The notes under the pieces: model-generated
Told to the model about the DNA's origin: nothing
Databases searched by the model: none
What the model saw: the letters and a program-made list of their open reading frames with translations, nothing else
Origin: Pseudomonas sp. dw_358
GTDB taxonomy: Bacteria; Pseudomonadota; Gammaproteobacteria; Pseudomonadales; Pseudomonadaceae
Reading direction: 5' to 3'
Assembly (NCBI RefSeq): GCF_018449655.1
Contig: NZ_JAAVUX010000008.1
Span: 1-64,000 of the forward strand
Length of the DNA: 64,000 nt
Shown: piece by piece, positions 25,678 to 34,931 of the stretch
How positions within the stretch are numbered: the first letter of the stretch is position 1
Layout: the number at the start of each line of letters is the position of its first letter
Translations under genes and position numbers: made by a program

Positions 25678-25914
25678 TCAACCGGACGGGGTACGAGCGC
25701 CCCCCGAAGGGCTCGTCCCAAGCCCCGCAGGCTTCTCGCCCGCGAGGTCGTTGGACAGCAGCGTTCCGCCGGCAGTGGCATTTACTGCCATCGCCACCTG
25801 AAGGCGCCGGCGAGCTTTGATCGCTTCGATTTCACAGCCCTGCAAGCTTATGGAAAACAGACAACTCAACGTGGGATGCCGAGCCGGTCGTGGCTGGGTG
25901 TGTATACCTTTCAT
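25678..25914 (-). CDS. Small protein, paralogue of the ORF at 24181-24411
   Basis: A 78-residue frame starting MKGIHTQPRPARHPTLSCLF, sharing with the 24.2-kb frame the core LQG.EI.AI.A.R..QVAMAVN...GTLL.N.LA. The tail GLGTSPSGGARTPSG is unrelated to the other copy. AGGACC lies upstream of the ATG. Function unknown. The two copies flank the Mn catalase gene in the same orientation, which looks like an old local duplication. Confidence 0.5.
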   Translation of the reverse strand: MKGIHTQPRPARHPTLSCLFSISLQGCEIEAIKARRRLQVAMAVNATAGGTLLSNDLAGEKPAGLGTSPSGGARTPSG

Positions 25915-26186
25915 CAATGAGGTCCTGGCACGCTTGTCTGCATGCTTTATCGAGATCACAAGGCACTCACAGCACGGGTGCTGCGCCGTTTTATGCTGGA
26001 TGGATGTAAGGTAAATCGTGAGTATTTTCAAGAGGCTATGTTTCTGAAAAGCCGCCTGTACCGTTCGTCGGGATCAGAAAAAAACCGGCTTGAATTATTT
26101 TTCGAGCGAAATTATTTTTTTGTCACGCGATGCCGAAAGCGGGTCGCGGACCTGAATCACTTGGAGAAACCTCAGGAGATTTTAAA

Positions 26187-26645
26187 ATGGCTACTTCCCT
26201 TTCGCTGGCCCCACTGTTTCGTCAATCCGTGGGCTTCGACCGCTTCAACGACCTGTTCGAGTCGTCGCTCCGTAGCGAGGCTCCTAACACTTATCCACCT
26301 CACAACATCGAAAAGCATGGCGACGACCAGTACCGTATTGTCGTTGCAGCTGCCGGGTTGGCTCAGGAGGATTTGGACATCCAGGTCGAAAGAGGTGTGC
26401 TGACCGTTTCCGGCGGTAAACGCGAAAACGAGAAGGAGGTTACGTACCTGCACCAAGGTATTGCTCAACGTGCGTTCCGGTTGTCCTTCCGGCTGGCCGA
26501 CCACATTGAAATCCAAGGTGCATCGCTGACCAATGGGTTGCTGAGCATTGATCTCCTTCGGGTCATCCCTGAAGAAGCCAAGCCAAAACGCATTACCATC
26601 GGCGGGGGCAGCAAACCTGACCTGCGTCAGGTCAGCCTGCAGTAA
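26187..26645 (+). CDS. Hsp20/IbpA-family small heat-shock protein
   Basis: A 152-residue alpha-crystallin-type chaperone that holds unfolding proteins. The N-terminus LSLAPLFRQSVGFDRFNDLF and the domain PPHNIEKHGDDQYRIVVAAA / LDIQVERGVLTVSGGK / QGIAQRAFRLSFRL are IbpA-like, and the C-terminal I-x-I-type anchor appears as KRITIGG. CAGGAGA precedes the ATG at 26187; an in-frame upstream ATG at 26130 is less likely. No clear sigma-32 promoter was found. A strong terminator follows. Confidence 0.93.
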   Translation: MATSLSLAPLFRQSVGFDRFNDLFESSLRSEAPNTYPPHNIEKHGDDQYRIVVAAAGLAQEDLDIQVERGVLTVSGGKRENEKEVTYLHQGIAQRAFRLSFRLADHIEIQGASLTNGLLSIDLLRVIPEEAKPKRITIGGGSKPDLRQVSLQ

Positions 26646-26654
26646 TCGGGCTGT

Positions 26655-26687
26655 AAAAAAAGGTGCTCTTCGGAGCGCCTTTTTTAT
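26655..26687 (+). terminator. Rho-independent terminator after hsp20
   Basis: The stem AAGGTGCTC / GAGCGCCTT with a TTCG tetraloop is flanked by A-run and T-run. It ends the Hsp20 transcript. Confidence 0.92.
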
Positions 26688-26838
26688 TTGTGCCACCCGT
26701 GCCGCTGCGATGGACCAATGAATGCCCCTCGCTTCCGAAATTTACCACCCTGCTGCAATCTTTACCGCGAACAGGAGGTCTACAGGCCGGCAATCCCAAG
26801 CATGCGGATACGGACTTACGAACTCAGGATCGTTTTTT

Positions 26839-27549
26839 ATGGCTGTGAATGGTGCGGTTGAAGGTGGACCATCGACAGATAAACGCTTTGATTATTTCTG
26901 GAACCAACGGGGTGAGTGGGTCGAAGAACCCAATCGGCGCCGGGGCGGCGAAAGTGGTGTGCAACGGATTCACGCCACCCATGGCGAGTTGTTGTATGCC
27001 AAACGCCAAACAGGTCATATCTACCGCAGCTGGATGCACCCTTTCGGGCGGCCGACTGTGTTGCGCGAGCGTGATGCACTAAACGGCTTACACGCCCTGA
27101 AGGTGCGTGTTCCACGCATGATCTTTTGCGGCGCTCAGCGCGATGCCCAGAATCAATGGCGCGCGTTGCTGGTCACCAAAGCGCTTGATGGATTCGACGA
27201 AATCGAAAACTGGTACGCGTCAGGTGGTCGAGCGCGCCATGGGGAACCGGTCCATGACCAGATTCTCGAAGACCTGGCCGAGAACCTGGCGCGCATGCAT
27301 GCGGGTCGCTGGCAACACAGCTGCTTGTACATCAAGCATGTGTTTGTGCGGGTAACCGGCGAAGGCGAGCATGCTCGAGGCGAAGTCGCATTGCTGGACC
27401 TGGAGAAGTGCCGTCGGCGACTGACTGCGGACCAGGCCTCTCAGCACGACATCAAACAGCTGAGGCGTCACTCCTCATTCAGCGATGCTGACTGGGAGCG
27501 GTTCACAGGTTTGTACAAGGCCGCATTTGAAAAAGCCACAAAGGGCTGA
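26839..27549 (+). CDS. Lipopolysaccharide kinase (Kdo/WaaP/InaA) family protein
   Basis: A 236-residue kinase-like protein. It shows a Lys-containing ELLYAKRQTGHIYRSWMHPF, the catalytic loop as LARMHAGRWQHSCLYIKHVF and the metal-binding Asp in VALLDLEKCRRR, a pattern of the Kdo/WaaP/InaA family. InaA is a weak-acid/stress-induced relative. The ATG at 26839 follows CAGGAT. It may phosphorylate LPS core sugars; its place in a stress block favours an InaA-like role. Confidence 0.85.
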   Translation: MAVNGAVEGGPSTDKRFDYFWNQRGEWVEEPNRRRGGESGVQRIHATHGELLYAKRQTGHIYRSWMHPFGRPTVLRERDALNGLHALKVRVPRMIFCGAQRDAQNQWRALLVTKALDGFDEIENWYASGGRARHGEPVHDQILEDLAENLARMHAGRWQHSCLYIKHVFVRVTGEGEHARGEVALLDLEKCRRRLTADQASQHDIKQLRRHSSFSDADWERFTGLYKAAFEKATKG

Positions 27550-27686
27550 TTGCAGAAGCAGGAGATCATCTGCGATTGGATGTGTGACTGAGACCGATTT
27601 AACCGGGGAATCTTCCTGAGGTTGATCGCCAAGCTGTGGCCATCCGGTCTCGTCTTCGGCCGACAAGAGCCGGCACAGACAGCACA

Positions 27687-28298
27687 TTACCCGCACAAAA
27701 ATCCCACCAACGCTCGCATCACCCGTCTTTCCAAACTCACCGCATCCGTCTCTCCCCGCTCCCCCGCGGCATCGATCATGCCGTGGGCCATTGCCAGCAA
27801 GTCTTGCGCGGTCTCCAGTACATCGGCGCAGACCCACGGTGCTGACGGAAGGGTCAGCGCCGCTATCAGTTCGGTATGAATGACGTTGGCCACGCGTTCA
27901 TGGCGCTCTTGCAGCGGTAAGCGGCGCTCTTCGAAGTCGATGACTCTGGCCAGTTCCGGGCGCCGCAGCTGGTGGGCGACGGAGGCCCGGACCAGTGCGC
28001 GGATTCGTCCGAGGGCGTCGTCGTGTTGATGGACGAGCTGGACGTCATTGAGCAACTGAGTCGTTTCGCGTTCGATCAAGGCGACGGTCAGGGCGTCGCG
28101 ATTGGGGAAGTACTGGTACAACGAGCCGATGCTTACGCCGGCGCGCTGCGCCACGGCATTGGTAGAGCAGGCGGCGAGGCCGGCGGTTTCCAGAATGCGA
28201 GCCGCGGCTTCGAGAATGGCGTCAACGGTATTGGCCGAACGGCGCTGGGCCGGGAGTTTGCGGGGGTTCAAGGGCGGTATGTCGCGGTGTCTGGTCAT
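27687..28298 (-). CDS. TetR/AcrR-family transcriptional regulator
   Basis: A 203-residue repressor-type protein with the TetR HTH TVDAILEAAARILETAGLAA...VAQRAGVSIGSLYQYFPNRD and a helical ligand domain. I chose the ATG at 28298 (MTRHRDIPPLNP), the start of the conserved region; its ribosome binding site is weak. It is divergent from the darcynin gene 85 bases away, which is therefore its likely target. Confidence 0.88.
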   Translation of the reverse strand: MTRHRDIPPLNPRKLPAQRRSANTVDAILEAAARILETAGLAACSTNAVAQRAGVSIGSLYQYFPNRDALTVALIERETTQLLNDVQLVHQHDDALGRIRALVRASVAHQLRRPELARVIDFEERRLPLQERHERVANVIHTELIAALTLPSAPWVCADVLETAQDLLAMAHGMIDAAGERGETDAVSLERRVMRALVGFLCG

Positions 28299-28383
28299 GA
28301 TCGGGATGCGAGTTTCAAATATGAGTGATGACTCGTATTGTGGATTGGCTTTTCCCACTCTTCAACTATCAGGAATCATAATC

Positions 28384-28731
28384 ATGGCAACGACATCACT
28401 GAGTGTGTTCATGTTGGTCAAGACCACCCAGGAATGGCTGGGGTTTTCAGTCGAGCATCGCTTTGAGCTGATGCGCACGCAGATGGAGCCGATTTTGCAA
28501 AAGCATGCGGCGCAAGTCTCGATGCGGTTTTTCGACATCGAGTTCTATTCGGCGCGGGTCACCGATCTGTGGTTGTGGGAAACCGACAGTCATCATGCCT
28601 ATGAACTGCTGGTGGAAGATCTGCGCGAGACGCCGTTCTGGGATCGGTATTTCACCATCGTCGAGATTTTGCCGGGGGTGGAGAATGCCTATGCCAAGAA
28701 TTATGATCAGGCACCGTTGTTGAGTGCATAA
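28384..28731 (+). CDS. Darcynin family protein
   Basis: A 115-residue protein with the darcynin pattern: SVFMLVKTTQEWLGFSVEHR, MRFFDIEFYSARVTDLWLWE, and ETPFWDRYFTIVEILPGVEN. No function is established for the family; the small alpha-beta fold is reminiscent of dimeric alpha-beta barrel proteins. AGGAA precedes the start. It is controlled presumably by the divergent TetR gene. Confidence 0.8.
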   Translation: MATTSLSVFMLVKTTQEWLGFSVEHRFELMRTQMEPILQKHAAQVSMRFFDIEFYSARVTDLWLWETDSHHAYELLVEDLRETPFWDRYFTIVEILPGVENAYAKNYDQAPLLSA

Positions 28732-28800
28732 CGGGGTTTCGTGTAGCTGCCGGCAGGCGGTGTCCGGGTGCACTCTGCTCTAGGGGACAATGACCCAGGG

Positions 28801-29262
28801 TTAGAACGCCCTGCCTCCGTCTACCGGTAGACAGATCCCGGTTACATGCCTGGCGGCAGGCGATAACAGGAAAGCCACCGCCTGAGCAACATCCTCGGGT
28901 ACTCCGGGGCCGCCCAGCGCTGACCGTCCGTTGGCCACACCTTGTTTCATCTGCTCCAGGCGTGGCGAGGCAATAGGTCCAGGGGCGACGGTGTTGATCC
29001 GCACACCATGGGTGCCGTAAGCGGTGGCCAGCCCACTCGCCAGCAGATTCAAGGCGGCGTTGGTGCAGGCACCGGGTAGATGTCGCGGGAGCGGTACGCT
29101 GCCTCCACGCCCACTTATCATGACGATACTGCCCCTATGGATTGCCTGCGGGCTGCAATTGGCAGGGATGGTTGCCATCTGGCGAATACGGTGCAGGGAA
29201 CGCGTGATAGTGGCGACCCACCGGAGTCAGCGGTAGACGCGCACCGTCGAAGACACCCTCTT
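28801..29262 (-). pseudogene. Short-chain dehydrogenase pseudogene (C-terminal part, frameshifted)
   Basis: The C-terminal half of an SDR is clear: GSIVMISGRGGSVPLPRHLP, then TNAALNLLASGLATAYGTHG, VRINTVAPGPIASPR and the closing TGICLPVDGGRAF. Upstream the frame continues as VATITRSLHRIRQ but then meets a stop. SDR-like sequence seems to resume in another frame (EGVFDGARLPLTPV) near 29220-29262. The N-terminal NAD-binding TGxxxGxG part is missing, and the active-site Tyr-x-x-x-Lys is not recognisable. This is a decayed gene. Confidence 0.7.
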
Positions 29263-29403
29263 GCGAAAGAAAGATGCCCGTGCTCAGCGTATCGACCTTG
29301 CTCTTGGTGCCTGCCGGTGCGGGTGGCACGACCCTACCAAGGGGGCGCGATAGCCGCTTCATAGCACCGGCGACAGAGCATTCGAGCGGCCAGGTCAGGA
29401 AAG

Positions 29404-30336
29404 TCAATGAATGATGATCCCGCGATTGTGCAACGACTGGTCCCACTGTGGCATCTCGCCGATATGCTCGACCAGAAAGTCGATGAGTGTTCGCACCCGC
29501 AAGGCTCGACGTTGGGTTTCGGGGTAGACGGCCGCGAAGTCGAAAGAGGACAAGCGATAGCCGGTCAGAATCGGCACCAGCCGTCCGCTGATCAAGTCAT
29601 CGCTGGCCACCAGGGTGGGCAGACAGGTAATACCGGCGCCACTCACCGCATAGTCCCGCAACAAGTGGATGGAACTTGAGCGCACATGGCCGTGCAATGT
29701 CAGCTCGATGCACTCCTCGCCCCGAACGAATTGCCAGCGATTGCGCGACGGATAACCACCGAACAAGGCCATGTGGTGATCCTTGAGATGCTGAGGATGC
29801 TCGGGTATACCGCGCGCCTCCAGATACTGGGGCGACGCGCAGAACACCCGGTGCACGCTGAACAGCTTGCGCACCACCAGACGCTCTGCCAGTGGTGGGA
29901 ACATCTGGAAGGCAATGTCGAAGCCATCCTCGATCGGATCGACCACCCGATCGTTGACGACGACGTCGAATTCGATCTCGGGATACAAGCGGGTGAACTG
30001 CGCCAAAATCGGCCCCAGATGGTCGATGGCGAAGCCTTGCAACACCTGAACGCGAAGTTGACCGGTGAGATTGGAGCGCTGATGGCGCATCTTTTCGGTC
30101 AGGCCATGGAAGCCTGCGACCATGTCGGCGCACTCCTGGAAATACGCCTCTCCGATATCCGACAGACGCACATGACGAGTGCTGCGATGAAACAACGGAG
30201 AGTTGATGAAAGTCTCCAACTGCTGCACACGATGGGTAATGACTGAACGGGTGACGCCCAACTGCTCCGCCGCCTTGGCGAAGCTGCCAGTTTGCGCCAC
30301 GCGCACGAATGCTTCGGTAATGAGCAGACGATCCAT
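29404..30336 (-). CDS. LysR-family transcriptional regulator downstream of hapA
   Basis: A 310-residue LysR regulator of the CrgA/DsdC-like type (MDRLLITEAFVRVAQTGSFA, SVITHRVQQLETFINSPLFH; effector domain FDVVVNDRVVDPIEDGFDIA). AGAAGGGATC precedes the ATG at 30336. It lies 94 bases after the last hap gene on the same strand and may be read from the same transcript. The hap cluster of P. fluorescens ACB is also followed by regulator genes. Its control of hap genes is inferred. Confidence 0.88.
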   Translation of the reverse strand: MDRLLITEAFVRVAQTGSFAKAAEQLGVTRSVITHRVQQLETFINSPLFHRSTRHVRLSDIGEAYFQECADMVAGFHGLTEKMRHQRSNLTGQLRVQVLQGFAIDHLGPILAQFTRLYPEIEFDVVVNDRVVDPIEDGFDIAFQMFPPLAERLVVRKLFSVHRVFCASPQYLEARGIPEHPQHLKDHHMALFGGYPSRNRWQFVRGEECIELTLHGHVRSSSIHLLRDYAVSGAGITCLPTLVASDDLISGRLVPILTGYRLSSFDFAAVYPETQRRALRVRTLIDFLVEHIGEMPQWDQSLHNRGIIIH

Positions 30337-30430
30337 GATCCCTTCTCTTCTTGTCATTATTGGCCGGACATAACAGGCACCGCCTGAACAGGCATGATAT
30401 GGCTGTGCCCATCATCCCGCCAGCGATCGA

Positions 30431-32353
30431 TCAGCCAAGATGGTAGTCGGTCGACTCGACAGCCTGTGTGCGCTGCCAGAACTCCACGGCGGTGAAGGGG
30501 AAGTTCTGAGTGACCCGGCCCTTGCTGTTCTTGTACCAGCTGTTGACCTTGGAGAAGCCCCAGGCGCGCAAGGCGTTACCCTGATCGACGCGCTGGTTGT
30601 AGTTCTCGAATACCGGTTCCTTGATCTCCATGCTCTGGTGCCCCCCCTCCAGCAACAGGCGCACGGCATCGACGATGTAGCTCGCCGTCATCTCGGAAAA
30701 CTGAATGATGGTGCTGTAAACCACCAGCCCGGTGTTGGGCCCGTACATGCAGAACATATTGGGGAACCGCGGCACGGTCATGCCCAGATACGCCCGCGCG
30801 TCATCGCCCTTCCAGACCTCATGCAAGGCCACGCCGTCACGGCCGGTAATGTTGATCGGCATAAGGAACTTGGACGCATGGAAACCCGTGCCATAGACGA
30901 TCACATCGAACTCATGCTCGCTCCCGTCGACACAGCAGATGCCGTTGGGGGTAATGGCCTCGATCGGCTGACGGATCATGCTGACGTTGTCGCGCTTGAG
31001 CGTCGAAATCCACGTGCCGTTATCGCGCACTATACGTTTGCCCCCCACCGGCGAGTCAGGGATCAGGACATCCCGCAGGTCCGGACGGTCGGCGAACTGG
31101 GGCTCCATCCAGGCACTGATGGCCTGACGCAGTTGCTCGTTGCGCGCCGACACCGCCACTTCGGTCGGCGGGTAGTCCGGATCGACCATCACATCCTCAA
31201 GGAAACCGACACTCTGCGGCATCGCCATGGCTGCCCGGTACCACAAGCTGTAATGGGGCACATGAGCAAGCAGCCATTTGCAGCTGTCGGAGATTTTCTC
31301 GTGCAGATCGGGGGTTGGCAGCAGCCAGTTGGTAGTACGGGCGAAGACCTTCAGATCGGCCGCCGTTTGAGCCAACTGCGGGATGAACTGGGTGGCACTC
31401 GCGCCGGTCCCGATCACGCCCACGCGCTGGCCGCTCCAGTCGACACTATGGTCCCACTGCGCCGAGTGGAACGCTGGGCCTTTGAATGTATCGATACCCG
31501 GGATCGCCGGAATCATCGGCCGATTCAACTGGCCGACGGCAAATACCACGACATTGCTGTCGAGACGGGTCTGGCCGTCGCTGTCGCGGCACAGCAGCTG
31601 CCAACGCTGGTTCGCTTCATCCCAATGGGCGTCGGTCACCTCAGTGTTGAAGCGAATATGCTCGTACAGACCCTTCTCCCGGGCCACCGCCTGCATGTAG
31701 GCGAACACCTGCGGGGCGGGGGCGAAACAGTCGTCCCAGATGCCGCGGGCAAACGAGAAGCTGTACCAGAAGCTGTTGATATCGACTCGGCAGCCGGGGT
31801 AGGTATTCTCGCGCCAGGTGCCACCGACATCAGTACCTTTTTCATAGATCACGAAGGGCACGCCGGCCTGCTTGAAGCGCAAGGCCGCGATCATGCCGCT
31901 CTCACCCGCACCGATGATCACTACCTTGAAGTCGCGGCCACCGGCGACATGGTCCTTATGCCAGCGCGGGGTGCGCAAGTCTTCGTCGGCGGTGATAGCC
32001 TCCTCGGCGATCAAGGGCAGATACGGTTCGATCACCGGTCCCATCAGCCAGGTGCCAAGAGCGTGGAGCTGATCGCGGGTAGGGCGCCCCGGCACCGAGC
32101 GGCCGCCGTCGCGAAAAGCCAGTAACCGCTGCAGGCAAAACTCGCGTACCTGGGCCTCGGTTTCAGGGGCCATGCCACTGACCGCCACACCCATGGCAAT
32201 CACGGGTTTCCAGGCAGGCTTGAGGACTTCGAGGTCGCCCGTCAGGTGCGCCACGGTCATCAGCAAGGTCGGAATATCGGCACCGAGCAGATGGCTGCGC
32301 AGGGTTTCATCGTCACAATCAAGGGAGGGCACGGTGGTATTGAAGGCGCTCAT
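30431..32353 (-). CDS. hapA: 4-hydroxyacetophenone monooxygenase (Baeyer-Villiger type)
   Basis: A 640-residue class B flavoprotein monooxygenase that inserts oxygen into 4-hydroxyacetophenone to give 4-hydroxyphenyl acetate, using FAD and NADPH. The FAD fold [10 protein letters not shown] is at residues 144-153, the Baeyer-Villiger fingerprint [13 protein letters not shown] at 290-302 and the NADPH fold [10 protein letters not shown] at 311-320. The 140-residue N-terminal extension and total length equal those of HapA from P. fluorescens ACB, and the sequence is close throughout. AAGAGGT precedes ATG 32353. It is the last gene of hapCDEFGHIBA. Confidence 0.95.
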   Translation of the reverse strand: MSAFNTTVPSLDCDDETLRSHLLGADIPTLLMTVAHLTGDLEVLKPAWKPVIAMGVAVSGMAPETEAQVREFCLQRLLAFRDGGRSVPGRPTRDQLHALGTWLMGPVIEPYLPLIAEEAITADEDLRTPRWHKDHVAGGRDFKVVIIGAGESGMIAALRFKQAGVPFVIYEKGTDVGGTWRENTYPGCRVDINSFWYSFSFARGIWDDCFAPAPQVFAYMQAVAREKGLYEHIRFNTEVTDAHWDEANQRWQLLCRDSDGQTRLDSNVVVFAVGQLNRPMIPAIPGIDTFKGPAFHSAQWDHSVDWSGQRVGVIGTGASATQFIPQLAQTAADLKVFARTTNWLLPTPDLHEKISDSCKWLLAHVPHYSLWYRAAMAMPQSVGFLEDVMVDPDYPPTEVAVSARNEQLRQAISAWMEPQFADRPDLRDVLIPDSPVGGKRIVRDNGTWISTLKRDNVSMIRQPIEAITPNGICCVDGSEHEFDVIVYGTGFHASKFLMPINITGRDGVALHEVWKGDDARAYLGMTVPRFPNMFCMYGPNTGLVVYSTIIQFSEMTASYIVDAVRLLLEGGHQSMEIKEPVFENYNQRVDQGNALRAWGFSKVNSWYKNSKGRVTQNFPFTAVEFWQRTQAVESTDYHLG

Positions 32354-32406
32354 GATAAACCTCTTGTTGTTTTTGTAAGGGGGGCCCTGGATCGGTATTG
32401 CCAGGG

Positions 32407-33321
32407 TTAAACGGGTTGCAACCAGGGTTCGATCTGCTCGCCCAGCCACTCCAGTGCCTGGTCACTGGCGCGCAGCATTGGCAGGGTCACGAAGCCGTGC
32501 ATCTGCCCGCTGAAACAGCGCTCGATCACCGTGATACCGGCTTGCGCCAGGCGGTCGGCGTAGGCCTGGCCTTCGTCACGTAGCACATCGAACTCGGCTG
32601 TCAGCACCACTGCCGGCGGAACTCCCTGCAGGTCCCTGGCGGCCAGCGGTGAAGCGTCGATCTGTTGGCGCTGGCCGGCATCGGCCAGGTAGTGCCCCCA
32701 GAACCAGCGCATGTCTTCGCGGCTCAGCAGTAACTGGCGTTGCGGGTCGAGGTAAGCCGGGCCATCGAGATCAGCCTGGGTGACGGGATAGATCAACACC
32801 TGCAAGGCCCAGTGCTGCTCGGCGTGCCGGGCCGCGCGCTGGGCGAACACCGCCGCCAGGTTGCCGCCGGCACTATCGCCAGCAATGAGCAGTGTGCCGT
32901 GGGCGCCGGCCAACTTGGCACGGCGCTCCACCAGCCACTGCGCAGCCCGCTCGACATCATCGAGCGCCGCCGGAAACGGAAACTCCGGGGCCAGGCGATA
33001 GTCGACCAACACCACAGTGCACTGGGTACGCTGCGCCAACCGGCGGGCGAAACAGTCGAAATCATCCAGCCCACCGACTACCCAGCCACCGCCATGCAGA
33101 TACAGAATGGCGCCGCGCACCGAGGCATCGGGCTTCAGTACACGTAAGCGCGTCGGACCCAATTGCAGCTCTTCGACGTGCTGCATGGCCGGCCCTCCGG
33201 GCTCGGGGCGCAGGCCTGCGAGGAGTTCGCGCGCTTGCACGGGGTCCAGCAAGTGAAACGGCTTCGCACCGCTCTCGGCCAATTGTGCAAGTAACTGGGC
33301 AGACTCGACATCAAGCGCCAT
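32407..33321 (-). CDS. hapB: 4-hydroxyphenyl acetate hydrolase (HSL-type esterase)
   Basis: A 304-residue alpha/beta hydrolase of the hormone-sensitive-lipase family, cleaving 4-hydroxyphenyl acetate to hydroquinone and acetate. It has the oxyanion motif [11 protein letters not shown], the nucleophile Ser in [13 protein letters not shown], an Asp in [11 protein letters not shown] and His in [11 protein letters not shown] chose ATG 33321 (MALDVESAQ) because GGAGAAG lies at ideal distance; an ATG at 33339 that overlaps the hapI stop (ATGA) would add six residues and is a real alternative. Its place between hapI and hapA matches strain ACB. Confidence 0.92.
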   Translation of the reverse strand: MALDVESAQLLAQLAESGAKPFHLLDPVQARELLAGLRPEPGGPAMQHVEELQLGPTRLRVLKPDASVRGAILYLHGGGWVVGGLDDFDCFARRLAQRTQCTVVLVDYRLAPEFPFPAALDDVERAAQWLVERRAKLAGAHGTLLIAGDSAGGNLAAVFAQRAARHAEQHWALQVLIYPVTQADLDGPAYLDPQRQLLLSREDMRWFWGHYLADAGQRQQIDASPLAARDLQGVPPAVVLTAEFDVLRDEGQAYADRLAQAGITVIERCFSGQMHGFVTLPMLRASDQALEWLGEQIEPWLQPV

Positions 33322-33335
33322 GGTTGCTTCTCCGC

Positions 33336-33701
33336 TCATGAATGCACCCGCTCGGGCGCGTTGTGAATCTCGGCCAACCATAGTTGGCCGTCCTGCTGAT
33401 ACACCGCGACGCTGTCCAGATGGGCGCCTTGGCAGGGACCATCGATGCAGTGGCCATCATCGAACCTGAATATCGCCGAATGGTGCGCACACATCAGCAG
33501 TTGCCCCTGATAGGTACTGAACGTGCCGGGCTGATAGTCCAGCGGGATGGAAAAATGCGGGCAGCGATTGCCATAGACCCACACTTGCGCACCTCGCCGC
33601 ACGGCCACCAAGGCAGTAGGCTGCCCCTTCAACGTTGCCTGCAGCCCAAGCGCACCGCCATCGGGGACCTGATCGACAGCGCACAGCGCAATGGCAGTCA
33701 T
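33336..33701 (-). CDS. hapI: Rieske-type [2Fe-2S] ferredoxin
   Basis: A 121-residue Rieske protein. The cluster ligands appear as Cys-Pro-His in GNRCPHFSIPLD and Cys-Ala-His-His in LLMCAHHSAIFRF, with Cys residues following in DGHCIDGPCQG. In the ACB cluster hapI encodes a [2Fe-2S] ferredoxin, perhaps to keep the iron of a ring-cleaving dioxygenase reduced. It starts four bases after the hapH stop and ends overlapping the alternative hapB start. Confidence 0.92.
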   Translation of the reverse strand: MTAIALCAVDQVPDGGALGLQATLKGQPTALVAVRRGAQVWVYGNRCPHFSIPLDYQPGTFSTYQGQLLMCAHHSAIFRFDDGHCIDGPCQGAHLDSVAVYQQDGQLWLAEIHNAPERVHS

Positions 33702-33704
33702 CGC

Positions 33705-34016
33705 TCAGGCTTCCATCTGTGGATTGCCCAGGCCCCAGCGCCAGGGGCGGATCTCGACGCGCTCGAACAACCCGGCTCGAACGTACGGATCATCGGCAAA
33801 AAAAGCCTCCGTCTCGCTCAGACTGCCAGCCTCGACCACCAGCAACGTGCCGTTCATCAAGCCTGCGCCGCTGGTCAGCGTCGGCCCGCCCAAGCGCACC
33901 ACCACACGATGCGGATGAGGCTCACGCAGATACTGACGATGCTGCGGACGAATCTGGAGGCGAAGTGACTCCAGATCAGGCTTGTCGGTCGCGAAAATAG
34001 CGAAGAACTGACTCAT
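33705..34016 (-). CDS. hapH: YciI-family protein
   Basis: A 103-residue YciI-like dimeric alpha-beta barrel protein (MSQFFAIFATDKPDLESLRL; GGPTLTSGAGLMNGTLLVVE; SETEAFFADDPYVRAGLF). YciI relatives include enzymes acting on muconolactone-type compounds, so a role in hydroquinone ring-fission chemistry is plausible but unproven. Its ATG overlaps the hapG stop (34013-34016), implying coupling. Confidence 0.9.
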   Translation of the reverse strand: MSQFFAIFATDKPDLESLRLQIRPQHRQYLREPHPHRVVVRLGGPTLTSGAGLMNGTLLVVEAGSLSETEAFFADDPYVRAGLFERVEIRPWRWGLGNPQMEA

Positions 34017-34888
34017 GCCCGGCCCTCCAGAACGAAGTCGAAATGCGCGTGATGAAAGTCCATACCGATGTCGAACTGCCCCGCCAAGGGATGGGCACTG
34101 CTGCAGGGTTGATACGCCACCCGCAGCGAGTCCTTGACGCCGAACACCGCATCGGAATCGATATAGGGATCGTCATCATTGAACACATGCGTCACCAGGC
34201 GCCGATGGCCTGGCGCGTCGAGCATGAAATGCAAGTGCGCAGGCCGCCACGGATGCCGATCCGATGCCTGCAGCAGCGTACCCACGGGGCCGTCCGTGGG
34301 GATTGGATAGCTGACCGGCACCACGCTGCGAATCGCATAGCGGCCGTGTTGGTCGGCGCGATAGCGGCCTCGCAGGTTGCCGTGCGGCTGGGTAACATCC
34401 TGGCCCGAGTACTGGCCGTTTTCGGCGGTCTGCCAGACGTCCAGGGTGGCGCCTGGTAGCGGGTTGCCGTCAGGATCGCGAACAGAGCCGGTAATCAATG
34501 AAGCGCTGCCAGGAATCAGTGCCATGTTTTCGCCGTATTCACGATCGGGCATGCCGGCGATGTAGAACGGCCCGAAGACCGTGCTTTCGGTGGCCTGAAC
34601 ACCATTACGGTGCTCAATGGCGTCCACCAGCATCGACAGCCCCAGCACATCGGAAAGCAGGATAAATTCCTGACGAACCACGTCGTCACACTTTTGCCCG
34701 GTGGCGGTCAGGAACTGGATCGCCTTGGACCACTCAGCTTCACTCAGCTCGACCTCGGCGGCGAATTGGTGCAGATGTCCGACCAGCTTCTGCAGCAAGA
34801 AGCGCAAGCGCGCGTCGGGCGTATGGGCAAAGCTGTTGACGGCGCGGGCAGTAATTTCACGTTCGGAGGCAAGGTCTGGAGGGCTCAT
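34013..34888 (-). CDS. hapG: Intradiol ring-cleavage dioxygenase (hydroxyquinol 1,2-dioxygenase-like)
   Basis: A 291-residue Fe(III) intradiol dioxygenase. The iron ligands can be placed: Tyr in AENGQYSGQDV, Tyr in VPVSYPIPTDGPVG, and two His in WRPAHLHFML. The helical N-terminal dimer domain (LLSDVLGLSMLVDAIEHRNG) is that of hydroxyquinol dioxygenases. It would convert 1,2,4-trihydroxybenzene to maleylacetate, a side entry into the HapF step. The start is uncertain: ATG 34888 is used, and ATG 34909 adds seven residues. Confidence 0.9.
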   Translation of the reverse strand: MSPPDLASEREITARAVNSFAHTPDARLRFLLQKLVGHLHQFAAEVELSEAEWSKAIQFLTATGQKCDDVVRQEFILLSDVLGLSMLVDAIEHRNGVQATESTVFGPFYIAGMPDREYGENMALIPGSASLITGSVRDPDGNPLPGATLDVWQTAENGQYSGQDVTQPHGNLRGRYRADQHGRYAIRSVVPVSYPIPTDGPVGTLLQASDRHPWRPAHLHFMLDAPGHRRLVTHVFNDDDPYIDSDAVFGVKDSLRVAYQPCSSAHPLAGQFDIGMDFHHAHFDFVLEGRA

Positions 34889-34931
34889 TTTTATAGTCTC
34901 ATCTGGCATTCGTAGATCGGCGCAAGCCCGC

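Noticed and set aside
26020..26186. Possible sigma-32 promoter (CTTGAA at 26089) or RNA thermometer ahead of hsp20
   Set aside because: No CCCCAT-like -10 follows at the right spacing, and I could not establish a ROSE-like fold by eye.
30440..32125. A 561-codon plus-strand frame opposite hapA
   Set aside because: It is antisense to the well-identified monooxygenase and has no ribosome binding site or recognisable motif.
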